A stretch of DNA of 64,000 nucleotides, from positions 62,001 through 126,000 of the forward strand of contig JACPDI010000022.1 in NCBI GenBank assembly GCA_016184105.1, read 5' to 3'. Source of the stretch: Acidobacteriota bacterium. GTDB lineage: Bacteria > Acidobacteriota > Vicinamibacteria > Vicinamibacterales > 2-12-FULL-66-21. Numbering within the stretch: the stretch's first letter is position 1; the number at the start of each line of letters is the position of its first letter. A model generated the notes under the pieces. It did not search any database and was not told where the DNA came from. It was given only the letters and a program-made list of their open reading frames with translations. This document shows, one piece after another, positions 37,452-47,083 of the stretch. Position numbers and translations under genes: made by a program.

Positions 37452-38735
37452 ATGTCCAATCACACGGCGGCACCGCCGCGCGCACGATTCCCTCTCACGC
37501 TCACGCAGCAGATCTTCGTTGGCCTCGCCCTCGGGATCGTCCTCGGATGGGTGATCAGCGTCACCGACCCGTCGTGGGCCGACGTGGTGCGGCCGTTCGG
37601 CCAGATCTTCATCCGCATGATCAAGATGGTCATCGCGCCGTTGATCTTCGCGACGCTGGTGGCAGGCATCGCGGGGGCCGGGCACGCGAAGGCCGTGGGG
37701 CGCATCGGCCTGCGCTCGATCATCTACTTCGAGATCGTCACGACGATCGCGCTCCTCATCGGGCTGGTCGCCGTGAACTGGTTCGAGCCGGGAGCCGGGC
37801 TCACCCTGCCCACGGCGGCCGGCGCCCCGGCGATCACGGCCCAACCGAAGACGTGGCAGGACATCCTGCTCCACACGGTGCCGGAATCGGTCGTCCGCGC
37901 GATGGCCGAAGGCGAGCTGCTGCAGCTGGTCGTGTTCAGCATGGTGTTCGCGATCGCGCTGGGGATGATCGGCGACAAGGGGCGGCCGATCATCACGTTC
38001 TGCGAGTCGCTTGCCGAGACGATGTTCAAGTTCACGAACCTCGTCATGAAGTATGCGCCGGTCGGCGTCGGCGCCGCGATTGCCTACACGGTCGGGCGCG
38101 GGGGGCTGGGCGTGCTCTTCAGCCTCGCGGCGCTGCTGCTGACGCTGTACGGCGCGCTGATCTTCTTTCTGATCTTCGTGCTCGGCCCCGTCATGCTGTT
38201 GTTCCGCGTGCCGGTCGCGAAGTTCATCAAGGCGGCGCGGGAGCCGGCGCTCATCGCGTTCACGACGACGTCAAGCGAGGCCGCACTGCCGCGCGCCATG
38301 GAAACGATGGAGCGGCTCGGGTGCCCTCGCAAGATCGTCTCCTTCGTGCTGCCGCTCGGCTACACGTTCAACCTCGATGGCAGCACGTTGTACCTCTCGA
38401 TGGCCTCCATCTTCATCGCGCAGGCCGCCGGCGTGGAGCTCACCATCGGCCAGCAGATCATGATGATGCTGACGCTGATGCTGACGAGCAAAGGCGTCGC
38501 CGGCGTGCCGCGCGCGGCGCTGGTGATCCTGGCCGGCACCGTCGCCCAGTTCGGCCTGCCGCTCGAAGGGGTTGCGCTGGTGCTCGGCGTCGATCACCTG
38601 ATGGACATGGGGCGCACGTCGGTCAACGTCATCGGCAACTGCCTGGCCACCGTCGTCATCTCCAAATGGGAGGGGGAGTTCGTGGAGGCGACCGCCGAGC
38701 AGCTCGCGGCGGCAGAGGAAAAAGGCGAACTCTAA
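37452..38735 (+). CDS. Dicarboxylate/amino acid:cation symporter (DAACS family)
   Basis: A 427-residue inner-membrane transporter of the GltP/DctA family. Hallmarks are FTTTSSEAALPRAMETMERL (serine-rich re-entrant loop), LPLGYTFNLDGSTLYLSMAS, and the GVDHLMDMGRTSVNVIGNCL segment with substrate and sodium-site residues. It takes up C4-dicarboxylates or acidic amino acids with Na+ or H+. Substrate cannot be fixed from sequence alone. It is monocistronic and divergent from the transhydrogenase genes. Confidence 0.95.
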   Translation: MSNHTAAPPRARFPLTLTQQIFVGLALGIVLGWVISVTDPSWADVVRPFGQIFIRMIKMVIAPLIFATLVAGIAGAGHAKAVGRIGLRSIIYFEIVTTIALLIGLVAVNWFEPGAGLTLPTAAGAPAITAQPKTWQDILLHTVPESVVRAMAEGELLQLVVFSMVFAIALGMIGDKGRPIITFCESLAETMFKFTNLVMKYAPVGVGAAIAYTVGRGGLGVLFSLAALLLTLYGALIFFLIFVLGPVMLLFRVPVAKFIKAAREPALIAFTTTSSEAALPRAMETMERLGCPRKIVSFVLPLGYTFNLDGSTLYLSMASIFIAQAAGVELTIGQQIMMMLTLMLTSKGVAGVPRAALVILAGTVAQFGLPLEGVALVLGVDHLMDMGRTSVNVIGNCLATVVISKWEGEFVEATAEQLAAAEEKGEL

Positions 38736-38786
38736 AGAACCAGTGCGCCAACCGCGCTGACGAGCTGCCGCGGGCCGCGCTGCCAG

Positions 38787-40211
38787 CTAGAACTGCAGCA
38801 GGTTCTCGATGTAGAAGAAGGTCAGGTTTTGCGCCGCGAAGAGCCGCTGGACCACCCCGGCTCCCCGGATCCATCCCGCATACCCGTTGAGTGACCAGTT
38901 GGGATTGAACGTGTATTCAGCAGCGCCCTCGAGCACGGTCCCGAACGCCTTCTCGTTGGTCGATGCGCGGGTGCCGAAACCGAAACCGGCGCCCGTCCGC
39001 TGGGTGATGCCGCTTCCGAAATACCACCGATCCGCGCGCTGCATGAGATCGAGGCGGTGGAGGTCCGCGCGGATGGAAAGTGCCCCGGAGGGTCGGAGCA
39101 GGGCCTGAAGGAAGAGATCGCGCAGGTTCATCTGCGTGTAGACAGCGGAGAGCGAGTACTTCCTGGCCGTCGGCAGCATCTGGAAGAACGTGCGATGGCC
39201 GGCGTCGCCTGGCGCACCGTCGCCGGAAGAGGCGTTGATCCCGGCGCGCACCCATGGCTTCCAGGTCGCGTCATTCCATTGGTAGCCGGCTTCCGCCGCG
39301 AGGCTCCACGCGCGGTGATCCTGTCCGTACCAGTCGCCCGTCTGTGCGGCAGCCCACAGCAGCGTGTCGAACCCGGATGGCCACGCGGTGACCAGCGTCC
39401 CGCCGGCGGTCGTCACGGCGACGTCAACGGCAGCGGCAGGCATTCCGCTGTTGTCGGGCCGCGCGTGCACGAGCCGATTGTCATCGTAGTGATAGACAAA
39501 CACCTGCGATTCGGTATGCGGCAGCCACCTCCCCGGTTTCGCGGTGAGCGCTGCCACGGCGACGTTCACCTCGCGCACGTGCACGTTCGCATCCTCTTCG
39601 AATCCGCCCTGCGTGGGACGGAACCACGCGCCGGTCAGCTGATAGCGCCCGCGCCTCCAGTCGGTGCGCACCCCGTCGAACGAGCGCTGATAGATCGACC
39701 ACTCGAACTCGCCGATCAGCCGCGAGTCCACGCGTTGCCGCTTGACGGCCTCGATTTTCGGAACCCCCGAGAAGGCCTCGGCCCCGGAGGCATAGCCGAA
39801 CCGGCCCGCCTGGATGTCCAGGCCGGGCGCGAGCCCCTTGATCGTGGCGTTCAGGTACTTGAGATAGAGCTGGCGGCTCGCCGCGTCCCGGCTGGCATCG
39901 TAGTACGCCCCGCCGGTCCCGAGCGGCCCCGGCCCGAAGGCGCGCTGCGGCAGGTGCCCGAACTGCACGTACTGGCCCGCGCCCTGGAAGTGCCAGCGCC
40001 GTCCGGTATGCCGCGCGCCGAACAGGAGCCGGTTGGCGATGAACGCGTAGTGAGGATCGCCGCCGCCGGGCCGCGGCTCGAAGAAGCGCCACGACTCCAC
40101 GCGCGTGGTATTCCGCGCGAAGAACGTCGCGGGCACAGCGGGCGACTGTGCCGCGGGGGGTGTCTGCGGCGGCGTCGCGAAGAGCGCCGCCGCAAGAAGC
40201 GCGGAATACAT
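38787..40211 (-). CDS. Alginate-export-type outer-membrane porin
   Basis: A 474-residue protein with a signal peptide (MYSALLAAALFATPPQTPPA) and a barrel of alternating strands (NRLLFGARHTGRRWHFQGAG, LYLKYLNATIKGLAPGLDIQ, GRFGYASGAEAFSG) resembling the alginate-export porin domain, ending in FFYIENLLQF with a C-terminal Phe. It starts at TGATG, overlapping the nrfA stop by one base, so it is coupled to the nitrite reductase operon. The likely role is an outer-membrane pore for a small anionic substrate; the link to nitrite is inference from position. Confidence 0.75.
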   Translation of the reverse strand: MYSALLAAALFATPPQTPPAAQSPAVPATFFARNTTRVESWRFFEPRPGGGDPHYAFIANRLLFGARHTGRRWHFQGAGQYVQFGHLPQRAFGPGPLGTGGAYYDASRDAASRQLYLKYLNATIKGLAPGLDIQAGRFGYASGAEAFSGVPKIEAVKRQRVDSRLIGEFEWSIYQRSFDGVRTDWRRGRYQLTGAWFRPTQGGFEEDANVHVREVNVAVAALTAKPGRWLPHTESQVFVYHYDDNRLVHARPDNSGMPAAAVDVAVTTAGGTLVTAWPSGFDTLLWAAAQTGDWYGQDHRAWSLAAEAGYQWNDATWKPWVRAGINASSGDGAPGDAGHRTFFQMLPTARKYSLSAVYTQMNLRDLFLQALLRPSGALSIRADLHRLDLMQRADRWYFGSGITQRTGAGFGFGTRASTNEKAFGTVLEGAAEYTFNPNWSLNGYAGWIRGAGVVQRLFAAQNLTFFYIENLLQF

Positions 40212-41644
40212 CAGCGCGCGCCTCCGCCGGCCGCCGGCGCCGCGGTCGCGCGGATGCCGCCGCGCGCGAGCGCCAGCTGTCCCTGCCGGGCGAAGTCGAT
40301 CGCTTCGGCCAGAATGCGCTCCGCCTCCTGCGGCGCGTGGAAGCCGGTGGAGTTCTCCGCTTCGACGAAGTCGAGGCGGAACTGCGCCTCGCGCTGGAAC
40401 TTGCGTGCGACCTGCAGTTCCGCCTCGCCGGCTCCCGCCGTCCTCGCGGCTTTGAGGTCGCCGATGAGCGCGACAAGCGCGTCCATGGCGCGGTTGCGGA
40501 GGCCGAACACGCGTTCCTGGCTCGTCTCGATGCGCGCCTTCAGCTCCTCTTCCGGCCAGCGGTGGCAGGTCTGGCACGCGCGATTGATATTGAGCGCCGG
40601 GCTGCGCACGTGGTGGTCGCTGATCTTCAGCCCGCCGACGCGCATGTACGGCATGTGGCAGTCCGCGCACGACACGCCCGAGCGCGCGTGAATGCCCTGG
40701 TTCCACATCTCGAACTCGGGATGCTGCGCTTTCAGGACGCCGGCGCCGGTCTCGGCGTGCGTCCAGTCGCTGAAGCCCTGCTCCTCGTAGTAGGCGAGGA
40801 TGTTCTCGACCTTCAGCCCGTTGACCCAGGGGTACGTCAGCCGCTTCTCGGGCCCCTTGAAGTAGTACTCGACGTGGCACTGGCCGCAGACAAACGCGCG
40901 CATCTCCTGCCGCGTGGCCATCCTGTTGACGTCGTAGTCCTTCACGCCCTGCACGGCCTTGGCGGCGCGGATGCCTTCCATGAACGCCGGCCGCGTCACC
41001 CGCAGCTGCATCGTCTGCGAGTCGTGGCAGTCGATGCACGCAACCGGGTGCTTCACGTGCTTGCGCGCCTCGAAGTACGGCAGCGTGTTGAGCGCCTCGA
41101 AACCCTTGACGATGTCGCCGTTTCCAGCCTTCTTGTAGGCGACATACATCGACGCATGGCAGTTGAGGCACGTGCCGGGCTGCTTCGTGACCTGCTGCCG
41201 CTCGGTGAACAACTGGTCCTCCAGCATGTAGGCATGGCCGCGTTCTTCGCGGAAGTCTCTCGCGAACGCGTAACCCGCCCACATCGTCTTCAGGCGCGGA
41301 TCTTCCTCCAGCCGCGACTGCGCGACGACCGAGCGCGGATCCACGTCCGTCGGCGTGCGTGGCACCGCCTCGCTGCCACCGTAGCGTGTGCGCCGCTGGT
41401 CCACGGTCCGCTTGTATCCGTCGTACTGCTGCGGGAAGTTCTTGCCCCAGACGTCGGGATCCTCCGTGTCATCGGTCAGCTCGACGACGCGGAAGAACGG
41501 ATTGCGGGCCTCCTGCTTGTGCTCGAAGATGTTCACGAGCAGCGCGGTGAGTGCAATCGTGGCCAGCGCCGCGATCAGCACGGTGAGCGCGATCAGCCGC
41601 GCGGCGCGGATGCGCGGCTTCTCCTCTCGTTTCTCGTCAACCAT
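40211..41644 (-). CDS. nrfA: Ammonia-forming cytochrome c nitrite reductase NrfA
   Basis: A 477-residue protein with an N-terminal anchor helix (LIALTVLIAALATIALTALL) and five heme motifs, CLNCH, CIDCH, CGQCH, CADCH and CQTCH. Motifs of the active site are seen: RMATRQEMRAFVCGQCHVEY with Arg and Tyr, and KISDHHVRSP with the His. The first heme has CxxCH where E. coli NrfA has CxxCK, a known variant type. It reduces nitrite to ammonium in the periplasm, with electrons from the NrfH encoded nine bases upstream. Confidence 0.95.
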   Translation of the reverse strand: MVDEKREEKPRIRAARLIALTVLIAALATIALTALLVNIFEHKQEARNPFFRVVELTDDTEDPDVWGKNFPQQYDGYKRTVDQRRTRYGGSEAVPRTPTDVDPRSVVAQSRLEEDPRLKTMWAGYAFARDFREERGHAYMLEDQLFTERQQVTKQPGTCLNCHASMYVAYKKAGNGDIVKGFEALNTLPYFEARKHVKHPVACIDCHDSQTMQLRVTRPAFMEGIRAAKAVQGVKDYDVNRMATRQEMRAFVCGQCHVEYYFKGPEKRLTYPWVNGLKVENILAYYEEQGFSDWTHAETGAGVLKAQHPEFEMWNQGIHARSGVSCADCHMPYMRVGGLKISDHHVRSPALNINRACQTCHRWPEEELKARIETSQERVFGLRNRAMDALVALIGDLKAARTAGAGEAELQVARKFQREAQFRLDFVEAENSTGFHAPQEAERILAEAIDFARQGQLALARGGIRATAAPAAGGGAR

Positions 41645-41653
41645 GAGGTGGCC

Positions 41654-42115
41654 TCAATGAAGATGCCCCACCGAGCGGTGGCAGCGGACACAGGCGAGTT
41701 CGTCCCTGGGCGTCTTGGCGGCGTGCGGTCCATCGATTTCGAGCGTGATGGACTCGTGGCACTTGCGGCACGCGCGCTCCGTCACGCCGTGGTTGCGCGA
41801 GGTGATCAGGATCTCATCGGGAAACCGCCCGGTCGTGAAGGCGAACGAATGCCAGAAGCCATTTTGAGCCTTGGTGACGTATTTCGCCACGCGCCCGGGC
41901 GGCGTGTGGCAGTCGTTACAGACCGCCACGGACCGGTGGCTCGACTTGACCCATCCATCGTACTGCTCGCGCATGACATGACAATTGACGCAGGCGTTCG
42001 GGTCGTTCGTGAGGTACGAAGCGCCCTGCGCGTAGATAAAGGTGTACGCGCCAACGCCGGCCGCGGCCCCGATCACCAGCCCCAGGGCGACAGCGGATGT
42101 GGCCCGCAGGTTCAT
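41654..42115 (-). CDS. nrfH: NrfH-type tetraheme quinol dehydrogenase
   Basis: A 153-residue NapC/NirT-family protein: one N-terminal helix (AVALGLVIGAAAGVGAYTFI) and four CxxCH motifs. The first, CVNCHVMREQYDGW, shows the CxxCHxM arrangement of NrfH. It takes electrons from menaquinol and hands them to NrfA. The order nrfH-nrfA matches the family. Promoter elements in the 88-base gap upstream are not convincing. Confidence 0.95.
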   Translation of the reverse strand: MNLRATSAVALGLVIGAAAGVGAYTFIYAQGASYLTNDPNACVNCHVMREQYDGWVKSSHRSVAVCNDCHTPPGRVAKYVTKAQNGFWHSFAFTTGRFPDEILITSRNHGVTERACRKCHESITLEIDGPHAAKTPRDELACVRCHRSVGHLH

Positions 42116-42203
42116 GCCGGTCTCCCGGCAGCAGGTACCCCCATCGGCTCAAAACGGGCTGATTTCATGGCAGTCCCCAAAGTTGCATTCTGCAGCATCA
42201 CCC

Positions 42204-42974
42204 ATGCCGTTGCTTCCGTTGCTGGATGAGGTCGTCTACGGACCTGTGCACTCGCGCCGTCTCGGCTGGTCGCTCGGCGTGAACGTCTTCCCGGCGGGCC
42301 GAAAAATCTGTAACTTCAACTGCGCTTACTGTCAATACGGGTGGACGCGCGAAGGGGAATCGGCCGTCGCGCCGGACCACTGGCCCGCGCCTTCAAGAAT
42401 AGCCGACGCGGTAGGCCGCGCGCTGCGCGCCCTCGAGACGGCGGGCGGCCGCGTGGACCGCATCACGCTGGCGGGCAACGGCGAGCCGACGCTGCATCCC
42501 CGGTTCGGTGAGGTCGTCGAGAGACTGCGCGTCATTCGCGACGAGGCGCTGCACGACGCGCGCATCGCGGTGCTGTCGAACGCGGGCACGCTGGATCGCC
42601 CCGCGGTCTTCGACGCGCTGCGTCGGGTCGACGACGCGTACCTGAAGCTCGACACGGCGGACCCGTGGCTGTTCAAACGGCTCAACGGCGCGCGCGCCAG
42701 CCTCGCAGACGTGGTGGACGCGCTGCGCGCGCTGCCGCACGTGACGATCCAGTCGCTGTTTGCACGCAGCCGTGACGGGCGCGTGGACAACACCGCACCC
42801 GAAACCGTGGAACGCTGGGTGGCCGCCCTGCGGGTCATTGCGCCGGTGGCCGTGCACGTGTACTCGGTCGACCGCGTGCCGGCCTGGTCCGCGCTGCAGC
42901 CGGTGCCGACCACGGAGCTGGAGGCGATCGCCGCCAAGGCGCGCGCCACCGGTCTGGCGGTGACGGTCTTCTAG
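42204..42974 (+). CDS. Radical SAM protein (wyosine/MoaA-like COG0731 type)
   Basis: A 256-residue protein with the GPVHSRRLGWSLGVNVFPAG start, the cluster motif CNFNCAYCQYG (CxxxCxxC), and AGNGEPTLHPRFGEVV. This is the pattern of small COG0731-type radical SAM proteins, whose exact reaction is generally unknown. The ATG at 42204 leaves no upstream extension. It is divergent from nrfH and convergent with the GNAT-like gene. Confidence 0.8.
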   Translation: MPLLPLLDEVVYGPVHSRRLGWSLGVNVFPAGRKICNFNCAYCQYGWTREGESAVAPDHWPAPSRIADAVGRALRALETAGGRVDRITLAGNGEPTLHPRFGEVVERLRVIRDEALHDARIAVLSNAGTLDRPAVFDALRRVDDAYLKLDTADPWLFKRLNGARASLADVVDALRALPHVTIQSLFARSRDGRVDNTAPETVERWVAALRVIAPVAVHVYSVDRVPAWSALQPVPTTELEAIAAKARATGLAVTVF

Positions 42975-42980
42975 TTCGAC

Positions 42981-43424
42981 TTAGGTGAGCGTCTTTTCCA
43001 TCCAGCTGCCGGCGCAGCCCTCATGGATGGCGACGAAGCCGGCGCGCACCAGGAGATGCTCGCCCCCCTTCGGGGGCATGACGACGACCCGCCTCGCGCC
43101 CGCCGCGAGGCAGGCGACCTCGAGGCCGTGGACGATGGCGGAGACGACGGCGTCGATGTCGCACGCGCCGGACACGTCAAGGCCGAAGTCCGGCGCCCGC
43201 ACTTCGCCGCCGGCCCCCTGGTAGGTGGCGACCCCCACCGGCGTGGCGCCGCAGATGGCGATGAGCCGCGACCATCGCGCGAGGCGCTCGAGTCGCGCGG
43301 TGCCCAGGGCGCTGGCGCCAAACATGCGCGTCACGTCCTCGGCGGGCAACGGTTCGTGTTCCGGGCCGGCAACGGTCAGCTTCAAGAGCCCGTTCTTGGT
43401 CGTCGTGGCAGTGCTCAGCGCCAT
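42981..43424 (-). CDS. GNAT-like hypothetical protein
   Basis: A 147-residue protein. A GVATYQ strand, a helix with HGLEVACLAAGARRVVVMPP and the terminal LVRAGFVAIHEGCAGSWMEK resemble the core and C-terminus of GNAT acetyltransferases, but the acyl-CoA loop is not clear. It follows the sigma-54 activator by 14 bases and so may be in its operon. The substrate is unknown, and a non-acetyltransferase fold relative is possible. Confidence 0.5.
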   Translation of the reverse strand: MALSTATTTKNGLLKLTVAGPEHEPLPAEDVTRMFGASALGTARLERLARWSRLIAICGATPVGVATYQGAGGEVRAPDFGLDVSGACDIDAVVSAIVHGLEVACLAAGARRVVVMPPKGGEHLLVRAGFVAIHEGCAGSWMEKTLT

Positions 43425-43438
43425 GCGTGGCCGCTCCT

Positions 43439-44443
<1,005 letters not shown>

Positions 44444-44458
44444 TGACGGGCGCCTTCC

Positions 44459-44474
44459 GCAACAGTGATGCCAC
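44459..44474 (-). promoter_or_regulatory. Sigma-54-like promoter before the activator gene
   Basis: The minus strand reads TGGCATCACTGTTGCG, with TGGCA and TTGC boxes and ten bases between GG and GC. The predicted start is only a few bases before GTG 44443, so it would give a nearly leaderless message and bypass the GGAAGG; this lowers my confidence. It could be auto-control by the activator. Confidence 0.4.
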
Positions 44475-44606
44475 GCTGATTCGCCCAACATTTCAGGGCA
44501 CAATCCAGCGGTCTGCCGGAAATCCGTCAGCCCGCGCGGCGCCTGCCGCAAATGCGCGATTCCCTCAAGAAATCGCCGCGGTACGGCCTTTGATGACCGG
44601 GGAAGC

Positions 44607-46001
44607 ATGCAGATGGGGACTGCACTGACAACCGCGCAACTGGTCCGGATTTTCGACCGGCCGGGGCCGCGCTATACCTCGTATCCGACGGCCGTGGAAT
44701 TCACCGGCGAGTTCGGCGAACGGGACTACCTGGGCAGGCTCGACGAGGCGGCCGCGGCAGTCGGCGAGCCGCTTTCGCTCTACGTGCACCTGCCGTTCTG
44801 CCAGGCGCGCTGCTCGTTCTGCGGCTGTTCGGTCATCATCACGGAAAAGCGGGACGTGGCCGCCCGCTACCTCGAGTACCTGCACCGCGAGCTCGAGATG
44901 GTGGCGGCGCGCCTGCGCGGGCGGCGCCGCGTCGTGCAGTACCACTGGGGCGGCGGCACGCCGACCTACCTCGAGCCGGCGCAGATGGAAGCGCTCCAGG
45001 CGCAGGTCGTCCGGCACTTCGATATCGCCGCTGACGCCGAGCAGGCCATTGAAGTCGACCCCCGCGTCACGACGCGCGCGCACCTCGACACGCTGCGCCG
45101 CCTCGGCTTCAACCGGCTGTCGGTGGGCGTGCAGGACTTTTCGCCGATCGTGCAGGACGCGATCAACCGCCACCAGACCGAGGAAGCGACGCGCGAGCTG
45201 TACGCGGCGGCGCGCGCTGCCGGGTTTCAGTCAATCAACTTCGATCTCGTGTACGGGCTGCCGCAGCAGACCGCGGAGAGCTTCACGCGCACGTTGGAGT
45301 CGGTCGCCGAGCTGAGGCCCGATCGTCTCGCGGTGTACTCCTACGCCCACGTGCCCTGGATCAAAGGCAACCAGAAGCGGATCGAGCTGAAAGACCTTCC
45401 GCCCGCCGAGATGAAATTCGAGCTGTTCTCGGCCGCCCTGGAGACGTTCGTCGGGGCGGGGTATCGGCAGGTCGGCATGGATCACTTCGCGGTGCCGGAC
45501 GACGAGCTGGCGCTCGCGGCCGAGGGACGCGTGCTGCATCGCAACTTCATGGGCTACACGACGCGCCCGGCGCCGGATCAAATCGGCGTAGGCGTGACGT
45601 CGATCGGCGACGTGCGCGGCGCCTACGCGCAGAACACGAAGAAGCTCAGCACGTACTACGCGTGCATCGACAATGGCCGGCTGCCCATCGAGAAGGGGCT
45701 GGTCCTCACCGCCGAAGACCGGCTGCGGCGGCATGTCATCACGCAGCTGATGTGCAACTTCCTGGCGGACGCCCGCGAGACCGAGCGGCGGTATGGCATC
45801 CGCTTCGACGAGCACTTCGCGGGTGAGCTTGCGGTGCTGCGGGCCGATGGGGGGCCGGCCACCTACGGCTTCGTGCGGGTCGCGGCGGAGGGGGTCGAAG
45901 TCCTCCCGCCGGGGCGCCGCTTCGTGCGCAACGTCTGCATGGCATTCGACGCCTACCTGGGGCGGCACGCCGCGAAGCCCGTTTTCTCACGCACGGTCTA
46001 G
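44607..46001 (+). CDS. hemN: Oxygen-independent coproporphyrinogen III oxidase
   Basis: A 464-residue HemN: GPRYTSYPTAVEF start, the radical SAM motif CQARCSFCGC (CxxxCxxC), HWGGGTPTYLEPAQM and the SVGVQDFSP region. It converts coproporphyrinogen III to protoporphyrinogen IX without oxygen, fitting an organism that makes many c-type hemes under low oxygen. GGGGAAGC precedes the ATG at 44607; a second ATG two codons later is possible. It heads a continuous plus-strand operon hemN-hemH-hemG-cydA-cydB. Confidence 0.95.
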   Translation: MQMGTALTTAQLVRIFDRPGPRYTSYPTAVEFTGEFGERDYLGRLDEAAAAVGEPLSLYVHLPFCQARCSFCGCSVIITEKRDVAARYLEYLHRELEMVAARLRGRRRVVQYHWGGGTPTYLEPAQMEALQAQVVRHFDIAADAEQAIEVDPRVTTRAHLDTLRRLGFNRLSVGVQDFSPIVQDAINRHQTEEATRELYAAARAAGFQSINFDLVYGLPQQTAESFTRTLESVAELRPDRLAVYSYAHVPWIKGNQKRIELKDLPPAEMKFELFSAALETFVGAGYRQVGMDHFAVPDDELALAAEGRVLHRNFMGYTTRPAPDQIGVGVTSIGDVRGAYAQNTKKLSTYYACIDNGRLPIEKGLVLTAEDRLRRHVITQLMCNFLADARETERRYGIRFDEHFAGELAVLRADGGPATYGFVRVAAEGVEVLPPGRRFVRNVCMAFDAYLGRHAAKPVFSRTV

Positions 46002-46009
46002 GAGCCGCG

Positions 46010-47068
46010 ATGCCGGAGACGATCGGAGTCGTACTGTTCAACATGGGCGGACCGGAAAACCTCGACGCCGTCGAGCCCTTCCTGGTCAACGTCTTTTCGG
46101 ATCGCGCCATTATCGAGCTGCCCCTGGGCGCCGTCGTGCAGCCGATCTTCGCGCGCGTCATCGCCCGGGCGCGCCGCGGATCGGTGCGCCGCAACTACGA
46201 GGGCATCGGCGGCGGGTCGCCGCAGCTGCCGCTGACGCGCGCGCAGGCGGAGGCGCTCGAGGAGCGGCTGAATAGGTCGGATAAGTGGGACAGTCACACT
46301 TATCCTCGTCATGCTGCGGATAAGTGTGACTGTCCCACTTATTCCGTCTTCACGGCGTTTCGCTACACGCGCCCGTCGGCGGCCGACACGCTCGAGGCGA
46401 TGGCCGGCCGCGGCATCCACCGCGTCATCACTGTCCCGCTCTATCCGCACTACTCGCGCGCGACGACCGGCTCGTCGCAGGCGGATTTCGATCGCGCGCT
46501 GACAGACACGCGCTGGCGGCGCCACGGGTTTGACGTCACGCACGTCCACAGCTACCCGGACGACCCGCTGTACCTCGAGGCGTTCGCGTCGCGAATCCGC
46601 GAGGCGTACGACGCCATGACGCCCGAGGGGCGGCGCGACGGCGTCATCCTGTTCAGCGCGCACGGCCTCCCGCAGAAGTTCGTGGACTCGGGCGATCCGT
46701 ACGTGACGCACATCGAGGCGACGCGGCAGGGGCTCCTCGATCGGCTCCGGCTCCCCAACCGGCAGGTGCTCGCCTACCAGTCGCGCACCGGCCCGGTTCG
46801 CTGGATCGGGCCCGGCACCGAGGAAACGATTGAAGAACTGGCGGCGGCCGGCGTGAAGCACCTGCTGGTGGTGCCGCTGTCGTTCGTCTCGGATCACATC
46901 GAGACGCTGTATGAAATCGACCAGCTGTTCGGGGAAGCGGCGCGCAAGGCTGGCATCATCGAGTACCGCCGGCCCGAGGCGCTCAACACGCACCCGCAGT
47001 TCATCGAGTCGCTGGCCCGGCAGGTCGAACGCGTCGCGGCGGCGCAACGGGTGGCGGCCGCGCAGTAG
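46010..47068 (+). CDS. hemH: Ferrochelatase with an in-frame palindromic insertion
   Basis: A 352-residue ferrochelatase: IGVVLFNMGGPENLDAVEPF start, VPLYPHYSRATTGS with the catalytic His, FSAHGLPQKFVDSGDPY, and SDHIETLYEID with the catalytic Glu. Between EALEERL and FTAFRYTRPS, about 22 residues are encoded by a palindromic repeat (46281-46342) in frame, giving a Cys/Asp/His-containing loop (from SDKWDSHT to CDCPTYS). No stop or frame loss results. The insertion lies in a loop of the family's N-terminal domain and may be tolerated, but activity is untested. Confidence 0.9.
   Translation: MPETIGVVLFNMGGPENLDAVEPFLVNVFSDRAIIELPLGAVVQPIFARVIARARRGSVRRNYEGIGGGSPQLPLTRAQAEALEERLNRSDKWDSHTYPRHAADKCDCPTYSVFTAFRYTRPSAADTLEAMAGRGIHRVITVPLYPHYSRATTGSSQADFDRALTDTRWRRHGFDVTHVHSYPDDPLYLEAFASRIREAYDAMTPEGRRDGVILFSAHGLPQKFVDSGDPYVTHIEATRQGLLDRLRLPNRQVLAYQSRTGPVRWIGPGTEETIEELAAAGVKHLLVVPLSFVSDHIETLYEIDQLFGEAARKAGIIEYRRPEALNTHPQFIESLARQVERVAAAQRVAAAQ
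46281..46342. repeat. Palindromic repeat element, copy B, inside hemH
   Basis: A perfect 25-bp inverted repeat (46281-46305 and 46318-46342) around a 12-base loop. Each arm is itself nearly palindromic (ATAAGTGGGAC / GTCACACTTAT). It shares its arms with copies A and C but sits within a coding gene. Its length with edges is a multiple of three, and the hemH frame continues across it. Confidence 0.95.
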
Positions 47069-47083
47069 GCGGGTCCTCAACGC

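Noticed and set aside
38787-41282. One 831-codon frame spanning the porin and part of nrfA
   Set aside because: Its upstream part is an out-of-frame reading of nrfA; the porin's signal peptide starts at 40211, overlapping the nrfA stop.
42116-42203. Sigma-54 promoter before nrfH
   Set aside because: The only spacing match lacks the TGGC and TTGC boxes.
46270-46350. The hemH insertion as an intein or intron
   Set aside because: It is only about 65 bases, perfectly palindromic and in frame; inteins are far longer.
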